From: Prosapia bicincta
Lineage: Eukaryota > Arthropoda > Insecta > Hemiptera > Cercopidae
Reading direction: 5' to 3'
DNA length: 64,000 bases
Assembly (NCBI GenBank): GCA_036971475.1
Contig: JBAIZL010000002.1
Coordinates: 22,137,067-22,201,066, forward strand
The notes under the pieces were generated by a model. It was not told where the DNA came from. It saw nothing but the letters and a program-made list of their open reading frames with translations, and did not search any database. The translations under genes were made by a program, and so were the position numbers. This document shows positions 34,721-47,900 of the stretch, piece by piece; positions within the stretch are counted from its first letter, which is position 1; every line of letters begins with the position of its first letter.

Positions 34721-35848
34721 AGGTGTCCTTCTTGACCTCTGCAACTCGAGAGGTTTCATCTTGTTCTATTTAGCCCCAATAGGATACTTCTATTTTCCAT
34801 TAAGGTAACTTTATATGCGCATATTGCTAAACAAATGATATCTCCAAGGGGACGTAAATTTGGGTAAATCCCGAAGGGATGGTAAGGGAACGATGACTTC
34901 AAACTTGGGTAATCGCAATCGTCAATAGGTGTAGAACCAAAATACTACACGTTTGAGTTGAATGTCAAATTCATTGTATAAGCTTAAATATTGGTCTCTT
35001 TTTTATATAAAAACATTTATATTCTCAGACAACAAAGGTGAACCCGTTTTTTTCCAAATTGAAAAAGAACTTTTAAGACCTTTTAACTCCTAAAAAGACT
35101 ATAAATAATAGTCTTCATGAACGTAAGTTCGTTTGTACAGAGAACGAACGATGCCGTCAGCTCAGAATGTTATTCTTTACGACAAAGGTTTATATCGACT
35201 TCAAAATTCGTTTAGTACCTTAAAACATCAAGTGCTCTTCATGTAGGCCTAAAGTTTTATTGAGTCGGGCGCTCAGCTGTTGGAACGGTTTTGATGGAAT
35301 TTTCTTGGAAACAGCGCACGGCAAATCATCAACATAAACTGTACACTTTACGAGGCCCGGTTACCAGCTACTTTTATTTAGTCGCAAACAAAAGACCGAT
35401 TCACATAAGGTCGAAATTATTTATTTAAAGATCCGATGCGCTTTTAATTCGACCCCGACAAAGGTTTTGAGTTTTTACGACGAGGGTCCGTGTCGACGAC
35501 TCTGGCTTTATTGCTTTTTGACTTGTTGGAAAGGTGAAGCGGGTTTTATGGGATGCCGGGAATGCGAAGCGCATGACGGTTTTTTTGTTTTTGGTTATTG
35601 TTTTTCCTATTAACGTTTTGTTTATGGGGAGCGCTTTAATAGCTGATTGGGAGAAAATTAATTTTATTTTTGAAAGAACCATTTACAAAAATGTTTATGG
35701 AAAGCGTGCCTTTCCGTGACCTAGCATTTCCGTTTAAAAATTGTGCGTTGACACGTTAATAATAGGCAACACTCGATTATAAAAAGCCTGGTGAAAAAAT
35801 GTTTTTGCTCCCATCGTAGACTACTACTTGTATTCTATACCATCACCA
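34721..35848. other. Unique sequence, no gene recognised
   Basis: Opposed frames at 35425-35719 overlap each other; neither shows a domain. TAGGCCTA at 35244. Confidence 0.35.
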
Positions 35849-35849
35849 G

Positions 35850-36865
35850 GATTTAAAATAATGAGGTAGGGTCTTAACCAATGAGATAGTGTCTGAAAAA
35901 GTAAAGCCCTTACCAATGAAGTAAGCTTTTAAGAAATAGAGTCTAGGCCCTATATTAACCTCTAACTCTATTAACCAATGAATTAGAGTCTACACAAACG
36001 AGGACCGGTTTTAACCAATAAACGGTCTTAACCAATGATTTATGTTGTTAACAAATGAGGTAGGGATAAACCCAGTAAAGTAAGGTCTATCTACTAATTA
36101 AGTAGAATCTAAAGGAAAAAGATAGCATCTTAACCTACGAGGTAGGGCCTTAACCAATGATGTAGGGTCCTGATAAATGTGGAAGGGTCCTGGTCTATGA
36201 GGTAGGGTCTTAACTAATGCGATAGGTTCTACACCAATGATGTAAGGTCTCAACAAATGTGAAAGGAGAGGTAGGTTCTAAACTAATGATGTAGGGTCTA
36301 AACAAATGTAGAAGGGTCTTAATCTATGAGGTAGAGCCTTAACTAATGAGGTAGGTTCTAAACTAATGATGTAGGGTCTAAACCAATTTGAAAGGATTCC
36401 AACCTATGAGTTATGTTTTAAACTAATGATGTAGTGTCTTAATAAATGTGGAAAGGTCCTGGCCTATGAGGTGGGGTCTTAACTAATGCTATAGGTTTAT
36501 AGGCTACTAATGATGTAGGGTCTCAAAAATATGGACTGGTCCTAATCTATGAGGCAGGGTCTTAAGCAATGATGTGGGTTCTATACAAATTATGTAGGGT
36601 CTAAACGAATGTAGAAGGGCCCTAATCTATGAGGTAGGGTCTTAACCAAAGATATAGGTTATAAACCAATGATGTAAGGCCTAGAACAAATGTGGAAGGA
36701 TCTTAACCTATGCGGTCTTAACTATATGGTCTTAACTAATGAAGTAGGGTCTTAACGAATGTGGGAAGGTCTGAGCCTATGAGGTAGGGTCCTAACTTAA
36801 TGCGATAAGTTCTACTCCAATGATGTAGAGTCTGAACAAATGTGGAAGGGTCCTAAGCTATGATG
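35850..36865. repeat. Degenerate minisatellite, about 22-bp subunits
   Basis: Subunits such as CAATGAGGTAGGGTCTTAAC, AAATGTGGAAGGGTCC and CAATGATGTAGGGTCTAAAC recur with a rough higher-order period of 80-100 bases. Strongly diverged compared with the other arrays, so probably older. Confidence 0.85.
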
Positions 36866-38585
36866 ATTCCATAACAATAAATACAGCTATAAAAAAGGTT
36901 TGAGCTTTGCATTGTTTCTGCTGCACAATAAACTTAAATTAAAACACAACAAATATTCCATATCTTGAAACTTGTTTCAGTGTCGAGGTATGCTACTAGT
37001 GTACCTTGTATTTTGCAAGTTCAGGGCCCTTGTGGCTTTATTTATATTGATGAATTTGAAACGGTTTTAAACATTAAACATATTAACTTTTATTGACGAT
37101 TTATAAGCAACTCATTTACCAATCTTTAAAAATGAGGTTAAAATATCGTCAACATTATATTTTTACCAACTTTAATTTAAATTTTTAACAACTTTTAAAT
37201 TTATGTTCTACTTTTATATAATTCAGATTTAAATTAAATTTCCTATGAGTTGTAATGTAGAGGTGATAATTATTTAATTTTTATAAATAGATTTTGTTTT
37301 GAAACAGGTCTTAAATTTTGATTTGTTTTTACAAAACAATTTTATGTTTTTGAAAACATAAAACGTAAAAATACAGAAGCCAGCGTTGCAAAAGTTATTT
37401 ACATAAAAAATTAATCCCAAGAACAATTTATTGATTTCAATAATATAACTCGTGAAAAAATCTGACAAAATCATACATGATAGGTAGCGGAAGACATAAA
37501 TAGTTTATATAAATAAACTTCTCAGCGGCTCTAACATGAGCAGTTTAGTTGTCTAATTTCTCGTAATTCAATTAAAATTAAATTTTTGAGAGAAAGTGGC
37601 AGACGAGTCGTCGGATCCGCACCGATTGGCGACCTCTTGGAGAACCTCTTCGCACTCCTTACTTCACACTCTACAAGAAACCAGTGTAACTCTCACACTC
37701 TTTGCTCTGTGACAGGTGTAACTCGCGGAATGTTAACAGATTAAACAGTTTGTTGCGAAATAAAGTTTATCGCTAAATTAACGCGGGTTCAGAGTTTAGC
37801 CAATAGGGTGTCGCGACGCATGCCGGAAGGTTAAGGGGGCGGTTCTACGACCTCTATTCAACCTTGACGCCTCATCACGCCGGTTTGTTGATTTCCCGGG
37901 TTTATTTTCAGAGTTGCATTCTTGGCCGATCGATCCGGCCGCCTGTCGATAGCTAGCTTGACCGTTGTACATGCCTTTGCCAGGCGAATGCTCTATTTTC
38001 ATTTTTGTAAAAGGGTTTAATTATTTTTGGAACAGACTGAAATTAGAATTCGATAACGCTTGTCCAAATGATATTCAGCTTCGTTTTTTTTTTGTACAAA
38101 TAAAACGGATGAATTGCGAGTCAAGGATTGTCATTTATTAATTTAGTGACTACGTTTCTATAACATATTCGTTAACTTTTTTAGGCCTATTTTTGCTGGA
38201 TCAAGTTTATATATTGTAACTTCAATAAGATTAATTTATATGGGGGGGGATTTAATAATTGCCTTAATGTTGGGGAAATTTTAATAGTTTCATCGTATAA
38301 TATTTTATCATAAAAATTTATGTTTTTTTTGTATAACAATAATAATAGCCTAATATTGTTTTAAATAGGGTCATGCCAAACGATGTAACATCATTTTCGC
38401 GACAATATCATAGTTTTGTTAAAGATGCTTAATTCTGACAGTAAAAAAAGGCAAATATTATTGTATGCCTTCCATTTTGTAGCGTCATTTTACGCAGCTG
38501 TCAATTGTAAAACGACAGAGAACTCAAGACACAAATTATTGGTTGGCCAGAGACGTCGCCACGTTTATTGAACCACAAAAACAAT
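36866..38585. other. Unique sequence with a GC-richer patch
   Basis: 36900-37560 is AT-rich. 37590-38000 is more GC- and CpG-rich (for example GATCGATCCGGCCGCCTGTC and GTGTCGCGACGCATGCCGG) and not repetitive; it could be a regulatory element or an unrecognised exon, but no domain or splice-bounded frame was found. Confidence 0.35.
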
Positions 38586-38589
38586 ATCA

Positions 38590-38721
38590 TGGGCAATGTT
38601 ACCAGAGGAAGACAGCAGAGATATGATAAATCCTGTGTTAAAGAGAGTGAAGGGACAGGACTGCTACTATCTTGCTGCTCAGGTTGATAAGCACTGTACC
38701 AACTTAACGACTATAAATTAA
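38590..38721 (+). other. Short coding-like segment of unknown origin
   Basis: An open stretch of about 44 codons to a TAA, with protein-like composition: MLPEEDSRDMINPVLKRVKG, then DCYYLAAQVDKHC. No family recognised. It could be an exon fragment or part of a decayed transposon gene. Confidence 0.25.
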
Positions 38722-40740
38722 TGTTATTGAAGTTACAATCTGCACACCTGATCTAGCAAAAATATGGCCTAAAATGGTAACGAAATGACAATGATCGACT
38801 CCCAAACAGGTCGTTTTATTTCTACCAAATTGGACTTGTTTCACATTTAGTACGAACCACGTGACCCTGCACTTGCACGAGATTGCTCGGGTACTACCAC
38901 TTCTTGAAACATGTTATCAATTCTGAATGTTCTATACTTCAACAGCATCCGATATGTCTACACGTATTCCAAGGTTGTTCGTTATATTTTACAGAAGTTG
39001 ATTTATAATCGAATTTATCTAATATCATCCGCCTTATGCAAGTCAGTGTATTGACAGTCCTTATCATGTTTGTAGGAAAGTATTCACACTAACCCTCTAC
39101 TTCCTGCCTCGCCTACTGCGATCCCTCAAGGTTACGTGGTCCGCACTGAACATACGTTTTAAGGTTAGGCGCACATTAACTAGAAAGTAAACGGGAAGCC
39201 GAGATAGTTTTCAACCCAATCTTTTTGATACCTATCGGAGTTTCAGTGCACATGAGATAAAGTTTCAGTGCACGTCATTTCAATCCTATCTTTTTGATAG
39301 TTATGTTCCATGTTGAGGACTGGCTTCACTCTATGTTGTTTCTCCTACGAGATGGGTCAAAAACAAGTGCAAGTTTACACAAAGAAAATAGTTTTTTCGT
39401 TCTTAGTGTACAACTGTTCGTTTTCTCTTGCTTCCTGTATAGTTGTCCTTGATGCTCTTCCATTTAATTGTGAGCTTTCTAACTGGAACGAAAAAAAAAT
39501 GTTTTTTTATTGTTTGGAACTAATATATTTGATAATAATATTATATTATGATAGGCCTCAGATATTGTCAAAAACTACTGTAATCAAACTTGTTTGCTGT
39601 TTCCCGGATAAATTGGTCGTCTACATTAAATAGAAATGTTGATAGAGCGTATTGGCCATTAAAAAGTTTTGGCAAATTTTTGAAAAAAATGGCTGATAGG
39701 CCTAGATTTAATTACTATATATATATAGATATATAAATTATAACTCAACTTTTGTTATAATTAAATTTATTTTTTAATGTTATTTATTTACCTTACCTAT
39801 TTAATGTCCCACCTTCAGGTTTATAAAGAATTAACAATCTTATAAATTTTTAAACATAACATACATTTATTCTCTTCAATTAACTCTACACATTATTCCA
39901 AATTTATATTAATATTTTGCAGTGACAGGATTGATATCTGAACTAATATTACAATGATAAATGGTGGACTCTGAGGCTTTAGATTTCTAATAAAATAACA
40001 TAACAAAGTTAATAAATTCAGTATTAAAATTTTATTCTTGCTCTCGGGTCGCTATTACGGGAACTTTGCTTTTTAAATTAGAAATGGTGAAACTAGATTA
40101 AATTTTATAAATGGTAATGAAATTAAATTTTGTTCTGAACTAAAATATAGATGTCTGTTGGCTACACTTATATTCAAATAATACTTATTGTTCTGAAGAG
40201 TCACTGGAATCCTGGCTTTGGTTATTACCCTCTGCACTTACACTTGACACACAAAAAACACTTACTTTATATTTCTAAAAAAAACTTTTACGTCGCACTT
40301 TTTAAAATTTACTTATGAAAAAAACTCTTTACTTAATTGAATCAAATTCTCCCTTTACAACACTTCCATCCTGGTCCCCACTAATCTGCCTGCCTTTCTC
40401 CTCGACTCTCCTCAAACTTCTTCCTAACTTCCCCGATTCTTTAGTTTTTATTGAAAAATCTAATCTTTCCCACTACCACAATACGTTCTTTGTTTCCCAC
40501 AGTTCTACAATTAGCTTAACCTAACGGTACACGGTTATTTTCCCTGTATCGGCCGCTGGATTTCCTTGTCTTAACAAGCTGTACCCTTCTCTATTGTCTA
40601 TGGTTGCCGCACGCAGCTTATAGCTTTCCCGGAAAAGGATAATGGATGGTACTTGTTTTGTCGGCACTATTTGTATCTTTCCTGGCTTAATCCTACAGAA
40701 AATTATTTTAGCAACTAACCGAAATTTTTCTAAAGCCTCG
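38722..40740. other. Unique AT-rich sequence, no gene recognised
   Basis: The 107-codon plus frame at 39310-39633 and the frame at 40315-40524 have no recognised domain. TAGGCCTA at 39697. Confidence 0.35.
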
Positions 40741-40753
40741 TACTTTATGTTAT

Positions 40754-40783
40754 AATATATATATATATATATATATATAATAT
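40754..40783. repeat. Short (AT)n microsatellite
   Basis: Alternating AT run. Confidence 0.95.
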
Positions 40784-40894
40784 TTAAAATATAGGCTGCG
40801 TTTTTCGTCACACATAGATAACATCTTTAGGGTGTTGTCAAAAAAACAAGGTATATCAAAGTTAGGTCTTTACTAAGAAAACATTTATAGGAAT

Positions 40895-41095
40895 AATAAC
40901 TTGGAGCAACTGTGGAGTGATTTTCAATTACAAATAAATAAAACTTCTTAAGCCACAAAAACGTGTTTTTTATGTCCTCTTAGAGGAGTTCATTTTGTAA
41001 AAGATCCCTCTGAAGAAGATTGCTTTGCAATCGAAATGTACATGACACGAATTAAAACGTTTTTGTAGCCTATGAGGTTTTTAAAATTTTTAATT
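40895..41095. mobile_element. Ribozyme-bearing foldback element, copy C
   Basis: Left part AAATAAATAAAACTTCTTAA, CCACAAAAACGTG and right part AAACGTTTTTGTAGCC, GAGGTTTTTAAAATTTTT are diverged inverted arms around a central hammerhead-like motif. The left flank (GGAGCAACTGTGGAGTGATT, AAATAAATAAAAC) matches the left flank of the 52.4-kb locus (GAAGCAACTGTGGCGTAATG), so the two are members of one family, with the motif in opposite orientations. Confidence 0.6.
41010..41044 (+). ncRNA. Hammerhead-like motif
   Basis: CUGAAGA (41010-41016; position 7 of the core may be any base), one extra A, a perfect 6-bp stem II GAUUGC/GCAAUC (41018-41023 with 41027-41032, loop UUU), GAAA (41033-41036), UGUACAU. 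The next base is G, so the cleavage triplet is poor, and helix I does not pair well: probably inactive. Confidence 0.35.
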
Positions 41096-41555
41096 AAATT
41101 TATGTTATTAGTTTACGTCAATATAACGTTTTTTAAAAAATACACACAATCGTAATTTAGAATAAATCTTTGACGTTTTATCTATTTATAGCACAGTTTT
41201 CTGGTCCGGTTCTGGTAGCTACAACCCTTAGCCTACTGATCTATTGGGACGAACCCATTCTGAGGGGACCGTTTCTGAGACGTAGACTACACAAATCTAT
41301 CTAGAGCTTAAAGGGATCGAAAGACGATGAATAGTGGGCTTTTTAATCTAAAATTGAAACTTTAAAGTAACCAAAATTGTTAAAATAACTTGATTCTTAG
41401 TGCGGAGAGTGACAATTTCCACAGTGAATATCAATGTTCCACGAACACCCATAACAGATCGGGTGATAGCAAATGGGTTTCCACAAAGCGCAACACTGGT
41501 AGCGTATCGTTGCACCGGAACCAGGTATTTTTAATTTCTTCTATTAGTTCACACA
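41096..41555. other. No gene recognised
   Basis: Unique sequence; the short plus frame at 41390-41605 has no recognisable feature. A small CTCT run at about 41559-41568 precedes the next repeat. Confidence 0.3.
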
Positions 41556-41574
41556 CACTCTCTCTCTCTATACA

Positions 41575-41990
41575 TAAATATCGTGTTCAAGTTTTCAATA
41601 GTTAATAAAATACTTTTATTCATGCACTCACGTTCAGATACATTTTTGAACATGTAGTGGATGACACGTGATGTTAATACACTTTTCTCAAATATATTCA
41701 TTATTAAATTTAATGAAACAATTTTATATGGGAGAATCACTTTTCACAAAAGGGGCAAGATATGCAATATAGTTAATTCGTCTCATTTGTCTTTAAATAA
41801 GTGGTAATATGATTTCATAAAACAGCTGATTTTATGTTATGGGTTATGTGGTAGAACAGCTGTTTTAACGCTGTGGTTATGTTACTTTATTTAAAATAAT
41901 TGTATTTATTTAATAAAAATAACTGAAATAAAAGTCTTCTGTGTGACCTAAGGGGGAATTAACTTTAAAATGTTTATATTTATATTGCTT
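41575..41990 (+). repeat. CAGCTG-family dispersed repeat, long copy
   Basis: One of the most complete copies: AATAAAATACTTTTATTCAT, hairpin-prone TTGAACATGTAGTGGATGAC, TATGGGAGAATCACTTTTCA, CAAAAGGGGCAAGATATGCA, AAAACAGCTGATTTTATG, GGTAGAACAGCTGTTTTAAC and TTACTTTATTTAAAATAATT. The AAAACAGCTG and CAGCTGTTTT boxes are exact inverse complements. Confidence 0.75.
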
Positions 41991-42179
41991 GTTTCAATTA
42001 TAACATGTTAAAACTGGGAGTATACAAACCATGTCTTAGACATCGAACTTAAACCCATTACCCACTCCTCGGGCACTGCTTTGGTTTCATGCTTTACGTA
42101 ACGGGCTTAACCTCCACATCGCATAGTACAGAGTACTCAATAAACCCAGGTCACGTGCAGTTGCGTAGTTACCCTAATG

Positions 42180-42222
42180 CTATATATACATACACACACA
42201 CACACACACACACACCCACACA

Positions 42223-42292
<70 letters not shown>
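42180..42292. repeat. (AC)n microsatellite
   Basis: Long AC run with two small interruptions. Confidence 0.97.
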
Positions 42293-42660
42293 TTCTCAAT
42301 CGTAAATAAAATACTTTTAATTCATCCAATCAAGTTTAATTACGTTTTTTTAAACTTGCAGTGAATGGCACCTGATGTTAGGCCTAATACAGTTTTATCA
42401 AATATTAATTCATAAATTAAATTAAATGACTTTATTCTAGTTTCATATGGGAGAAAAACTTTTCACAAAAGGGGCAAGGTATGCAATATAGTTATTTGGT
42501 TCCATTTAGCTTTAAGTAAGTGATAACTATGATACCATAAAACAGCCGATTTTATGTTATAGGTTATGTGGCAGAACAGTAGGTTGTGTTACGTTATTTA
42601 TATTAGTTGTATATATTTAATAGAAAGTAAATAAAATAAACCTTTTGTTTGTTGGGATAG
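42292..42660 (+). repeat. CAGCTG-family dispersed repeat, second long copy
   Basis: Follows the AC run directly with TTCTCAATCGTAAATAAAAT and keeps AAACTTGCAGTGAATGGCAC, TATGGGAGAAAAACTTTTCA, AAAGGGGCAAGGTATGCAAT and TTATAGGTTATGTGGCAGAA. The CAGCTG boxes are mutated (CAGCCG). Same orientation as the neighbour at 41.6 kb; an AC or CT run precedes each. Confidence 0.7.
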
Positions 42661-42689
42661 ATAGGAATTGATTACAAACATGTTTTGTT

Positions 42690-43930
42690 TATGACTTGTT
42701 TTGTCTGAAGATGGCATTCTGAATCCTTTATTATTACCACGCTTCCACCTTTGCAGTGATTATCCGGGTGGAGGTGTGATAAATCTTGTATTCCTTGATC
42801 CTAAGATATGATTCTTTTGTTAAACGTGTTTCTTAAATCAATCAGGCATCTTTATGTTAGGTAAGCAGTAATTCCATCTCTTCCTTCATGTTTAGAATAG
42901 GCCTACCGTTTACACTTTGTGTGGCTATTCGTAAGTCTTTCTTCTTTAACATGAATAGTTTTTCGTTTTCGAATGGTTTCGAATAATCATGTTCATCATG
43001 TTTTATAGCATCGCCTTTATTTCTAAATTTTGTTCTGTTATCCCTACACTTAGGTTCTTTTCAGGTTTACCAGTCTTCACCATTTGCTACCTTCTCTTAT
43101 TTTGCAGTTGAGCTTTTCACAATGATTCACCTTCTCTCGTTCTCTGTATCTCTTTAGGTACTCCTCATGCTCTAGTTTGATGGATGATGTTCTGAGCAGT
43201 TAGCGCATGTAGATGATACCTCTCTTGACTTGTTCTGATGTAGGTTCGCAGTTTTGATAATTGACTCAAACCCTTCCCAAAATCTTTTATTAAGGCCATA
43301 CCTTAGTAAGTTTTTGTTTTGTGACACCAGCCTTTTCAGTGTTAATACTTCTTTACTGACTCTTAAGGGGAGACAAAATTAATATTAAGCTGAGTTATAT
43401 ATTCTCAGAGTTATCAAATGTCAGTACGAACATTAATAGGCCTTTTAGACCTTCTGTTGACCTTTATAAACGTTTTAATTCGGGTTTTATGATTTTAAAA
43501 TCTTGAGCTGCTGATTCTTGAACTATTTCCTGTTAATCGCACGGAGGGATCACCTATTTGACCATAAATTCTTATTGGCAGATTTTGTTTATTTTTGTAA
43601 GTATGCAATTGCAGTTTCTCCGATTCGACTGTTTCTACTATTTTGTTTTGCTCCTCTGGTGTTTCTACATTAATTTTAATCTGATATTTGTGGAAACTTA
43701 GGGCATGTGGTTTATACTATTCGTATCCAATCAATGTTTTATTTATTGAATAATTGTACCTCGATTACCACTATTGGGGTATTTAATTATTGTTTTGCAG
43801 GGTTGAATAGGCTCCAAGGCCTAAGGTTTCTAGTTCAGAAATCTCAACAGATTTTCTCTTTTTAAATATACTTGAGAGCCAGGCTGTTTTTCTGTTTACA
43901 ATATCTTGTTTTTAGATCTTAGCGGGGCCT
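42690..43930 (-). pseudogene. Jockey-type LINE, decayed gag (ORF1) and endonuclease
   Basis: Minus-strand remnant of a Jockey-clade non-LTR retrotransposon. At about 43680-43500 the residues KINVETPEEQNKIVE, EKLQLHTYKNKQNLPIRIYG match the region before and in the gag-like PRE_C2HC domain (typically ...EFHTYQ.KE.P.R..I). At about 43215-43170 CANCSEHHPSN followed, in a shifted frame, by EEYLKRYRERE matches the gag zinc knuckles. At about 42900-42700 LNMKEEMELLL, then KESYLRIKEYKIYHT and, after a frameshift, HPDNHCKGGSVVIIKD match the start of the Jockey endonuclease. Three in-frame stops and at least two frameshifts make it inactive. The rest of ORF2 is absent here. Confidence 0.75.
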
Positions 43931-44455
43931 TCGAGGTTGTTTTATCAGCATTTAAGTTTTTTAATTACGATAATTCTGTTACCATATAATTTATTTTATT
44001 TACAGTTCTCTCCACTTATCTTTTAAAATAATTATTTTATGTTTGCTGTTTTTTAGTTCCACTATTACAAGTTTTCAAATTATTTAATTTCCCATCGGAA
44101 ATCTTGCGTTTTTATTACGTCTGACAAGCGAGTCATTCGTATCCATTTTGTCGTTGATGTTCATCCCACACCACAGTTGGAGAAAAAATACTTTACATTT
44201 GGAAAGAATGTTTATAAAACTATTTGATGTAACTTTTCATCCATAATGTTTGTCAAAAGATTGGTTTCCCTTGATAAGCTACGTATTTCTCTGCCTATTA
44301 ATAATAGGAATAAAATTGGGTTTATCTTTATTTTTCCTTTATTCCTTCTCAACTTTCTTCTTTAACGGTGTACACTTCCATGCGTTTTGTTAGAGAATAG
44401 GTCTACATCTAAGAGGCGAACTGACTACCAAACGACAATACTAGCACTTGCTGGA
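43931..44455. other. AT-rich spacer between two LINE relics
   Basis: No domain recognised. It may be the untranslated 5' end of the minus-strand element or sequence inserted between the two relics. Confidence 0.3.
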
Positions 44456-44460
44456 AATTC

Positions 44461-44900
44461 CCTTTGTACTGGCTGCTGAACCATGTAGCGGTGAAAAGCG
44501 TTGGCAATGGGAAGGAGCTTGCAAAACTAGGCACGTGTATGCAGCAACCAGACAGAGATGCTTTTGTCAAGGTGATCTCCAGAGAGACCTAGGAAGCGGG
44601 CAGGAGAGAGTAAAAGATGGCAGAACAATTAACTAAGTGCCCCATTCCGTGTCCTCTGGGGAGACCGGCTGCTGATGCGAACTTCTGGCAGCCTTTCCAG
44701 TCTTCTGTCTGCCTTCTGCATGCGGACCTGACATAACTATCTGCAAGACGTACCTCCATATGTTTGGCCTGGGTGATACCAGTACTTGTCTTATGGCAGC
44801 AACAGTAGCGAGACGACAGCGACCGACCAATTGACAGCCTAGTATTGTTATTACAACAGATGCTCGACGCCAAACGGGATAACTGGCATTGGCTGGAAAA
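44461..44900 (+). pseudogene. LINE RNase H and C-terminal region, strongly decayed
   Basis: The plus frame starting at 44461 reads PLYWLLNHVAVKSVGNGKEL, then AKLGT, which aligns with the RNase H signature YWVPGHxGVxGNExADELARLGT, and ends at a stop near 44590. About 130 bases further, in another frame, GPDITICKTYLHMFGLGD resembles the segment before the terminal zinc knuckle (GHxxLxxHLxxMGLxD). Several stops and shifts. Open frames on the opposite strand are shadows. Confidence 0.5.
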
Positions 44901-47900
44901 ACTTTATACGAACCTGCAATTCTTCCATATATTCTACACATGGTTTTGTGTTTCTATACAAATCCTACCTATTATTCATAATCTTGCCATTATCATTATT
45001 AATCGTCATAAAAACATATACTTCAAATGGGTAAGATCCAATGTGTGACTTATTGCACACAGTTCCATTCGTGACTAGTTTACAAATCTGTTCACGCTTG
45101 TGCTAACTCGTAGAAACAGTTAGAACATTCTAGAAGTAAAACGGTTAGAAATAGCTAGAATCGGCAAGTCGATATATAAAGATTTTGTGAAGGATAAGTG
45201 TTTGTAATAAGTTTTACATTAGTTTATGACTATCCGAACTTAAAGCTCGTAAAAGTGATTAATTAAGTTTCACCGAACGTAAAATGGACTACAAAATTCA
45301 AGATTTGTAATGAGGTGAGGACGGGAAAAACTTTAGTGACATAGTGACAGTGACTCTTAAGTGAGTGGGAACGTAACACTATGAAAGGCAGCTATAGGTA
45401 TCTATCTACCCGGTATATGGTGAAAAGCTGTGTATTAATTTTTTTTCGCAACATTGCCTCTTGCAGGGAGTATAAAACGTTCCTTTAGCAGCTTTCATTT
45501 CTGTGATCATATTTAATAATTTGTGTAATTCAATTCGTGAAAAGAGTTTCCATAAAATCCATATTCCAGTGTCCGATGACGAAACACGCACCCATATCGT
45601 GTTTTACTGCCCATTATACAGCAGTAACCACAGTATCACTTTTCTACATAGTTTCACCAGACCTTTCCCATTCGTTCAACGTTCCATTTAATCAAGGTAC
45701 AACCATCAAAGCAAAGATTTTGTTTACAGAGACGTCACAACTCTTGAACATCTCTGTATAACTTGTTTCAATAAGGGGTGGAGAATGAGGCCCGCAATGT
45801 TAAGAAACAGATAAGAAGACCAACAGCACGATGTAGCAAAGACTGATAAAGATTTTGAAACTTTGATTTTGCATCGAGCACTCTTAAGAAACAATTAACT
45901 CTACGAACTAAGAGACATAGCTTTTAAGAATGTTTTAGCCATGAGTATATAGTAGCGTCTATTATGTAACGAAGAATTTACAGCAAACCTCGAGAGATGG
46001 TTATCTGTGACGTCATCCGATGACTGGAGCTGTTATCGCCTCTTTTTTTACAGAACGTTTTTACAATAACAACATTTTATTGCAGCCTCGAACGCGAGCG
46101 AGAGAAATGTCTCACCTTTGATTAATTTGCTCACCACTCAACAGTGACCGAATGACTGGTGCGCGAGCCTGACATACCGATCTAAGTCTGTAGTGCCGGC
46201 TCATCAATAGAACAGGCTGCCAAGTGAGGGATTGTAAAAATAAAATACCCTGTCATCGGTCCAAGTGTATTGATGAATAGGCCGCTACCCAAAAGCTTCT
46301 TCAGAAATCTGTCTTCTTTAGCTCTTATTTAACTTTTTTCTTGGGTACGTGAGTCTATCGTAGATTAGGAGAAACAGCGCATCCTTAACTAAATCTTTGG
46401 CATTAACTAAATGTTATCAGTATCGTACTGAACTCTTTATATGCCTTTTGGTTTTAAGGCATTGTAAATAATACCAAACTTCGTTACACCACAAAAACTA
46501 GTTATATTTTTGAATATGTTCCTAACCGTCGCTTTAGACCTCACATCTTGTCATGCAAGGCGAAAATTTCATTAATCTAGTGGGAAATTTAGGCCTTGCG
46601 GGGTCTAGGGTAATAAGATATGGCGGAGCCCCCTTACCTAGGGGTGTCTGGAGGAGTTTTTGAAAATTACAGTTCAAAATTCATATTCTACGCCGTTTTA
46701 GGCCATATCAATCTTAAACATAAAGCAAAATATGGCAACATTGGAATGGGAAGGCAGCATTTTCTTGGCTATAGTTTGATTTAAAGGAGAATAAGAATGG
46801 TCTGTGGTGGAGTAGGGATGGAGTGTTGTCAGTTTGACGATGAAGTACTGAGTGACGAATGGTTTAACGTAGAATTGGCAACAATGCTCACCGACCCGGC
46901 AAGATGTGGATGCCCCTTTCGCCCAGACGGTTGCAGACCATCCCCCCCCCCCGTCTGGTCAATTTCACTTTCGTATAGAGTCCTAGTCTGTTTTAAATCA
47001 AACTATAGTTAACTAACTATTGTGGTTATGACGCGAGTACGTACATAGACGCAAGTACGTACATAAAGAAAATCTTGAAGCGATAAATAGTGCGTATAGT
47101 TTTATCTAATACAAACAGTAAAAGTAAGGGGGAAAGCATATGAACACACAAGAAAACAACCGTCTGTCGTCTTATACGGACTGTCAACTGTCACTTTAAG
47201 TTCGTGTAAATGTAAGTTCAGGCCATCACTGAAATGGATGTTTTAAGTTTCAATGTCGTTTAAAAATACAATTTTGTCAGTAAATGCAAATCATTAATGC
47301 AGGGCCCAGTTCGCCCGTACCTGGAACCGCCACGGTCTAGAGTCTGTAAAGTTTCAGAAGTTTCAGCAACCGGTCATAAGACCTATACAATCCCTTGTCA
47401 ACTGCCCTCTCACAGTTTGGTCTGACAACTAGTCACCTAATGTGTACTTGAAAATGAAAACCTATTTTATTTATTCACGAAAATATCAATAAAATTGTAG
47501 TTTAATTGAAAAAAAATGAAAAGGAAAAACTGTAACAAACGCGATACAATTTTACTAAGAAATCAACTCTTCAGTATATTATGGTTCGACATTATATTAA
47601 ACCTTAAACAGTAATACTGTAAAATTGTTTTGTGTTTGCTGTTATTTTTCTTTATTTTCATTCTTCATTTAATGCAAGTACAATTTAATTGATATTTTTA
47701 CGAATAAATAAAATACTTTTTAATTTTAAAACACAGAATAGTTATTATATGGAAGTCACCGTTATGGGAGGACGGTTTATACAAGAATACAGAGGTCGGT
47801 CGGCCGGTAACCAGAGGGTTCTTCCAAAACTTTACGAACTGTAGGTCTTCTTTCTGATGGGGTCGTGTCTGCTAAGAAGGGTTGTACGACCCTCAAACAT

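Noticed and set aside
44589..44941. Two overlapping minus-strand frames
   Set aside because: Shadows opposite a decayed LINE RNase H relic on the plus strand.
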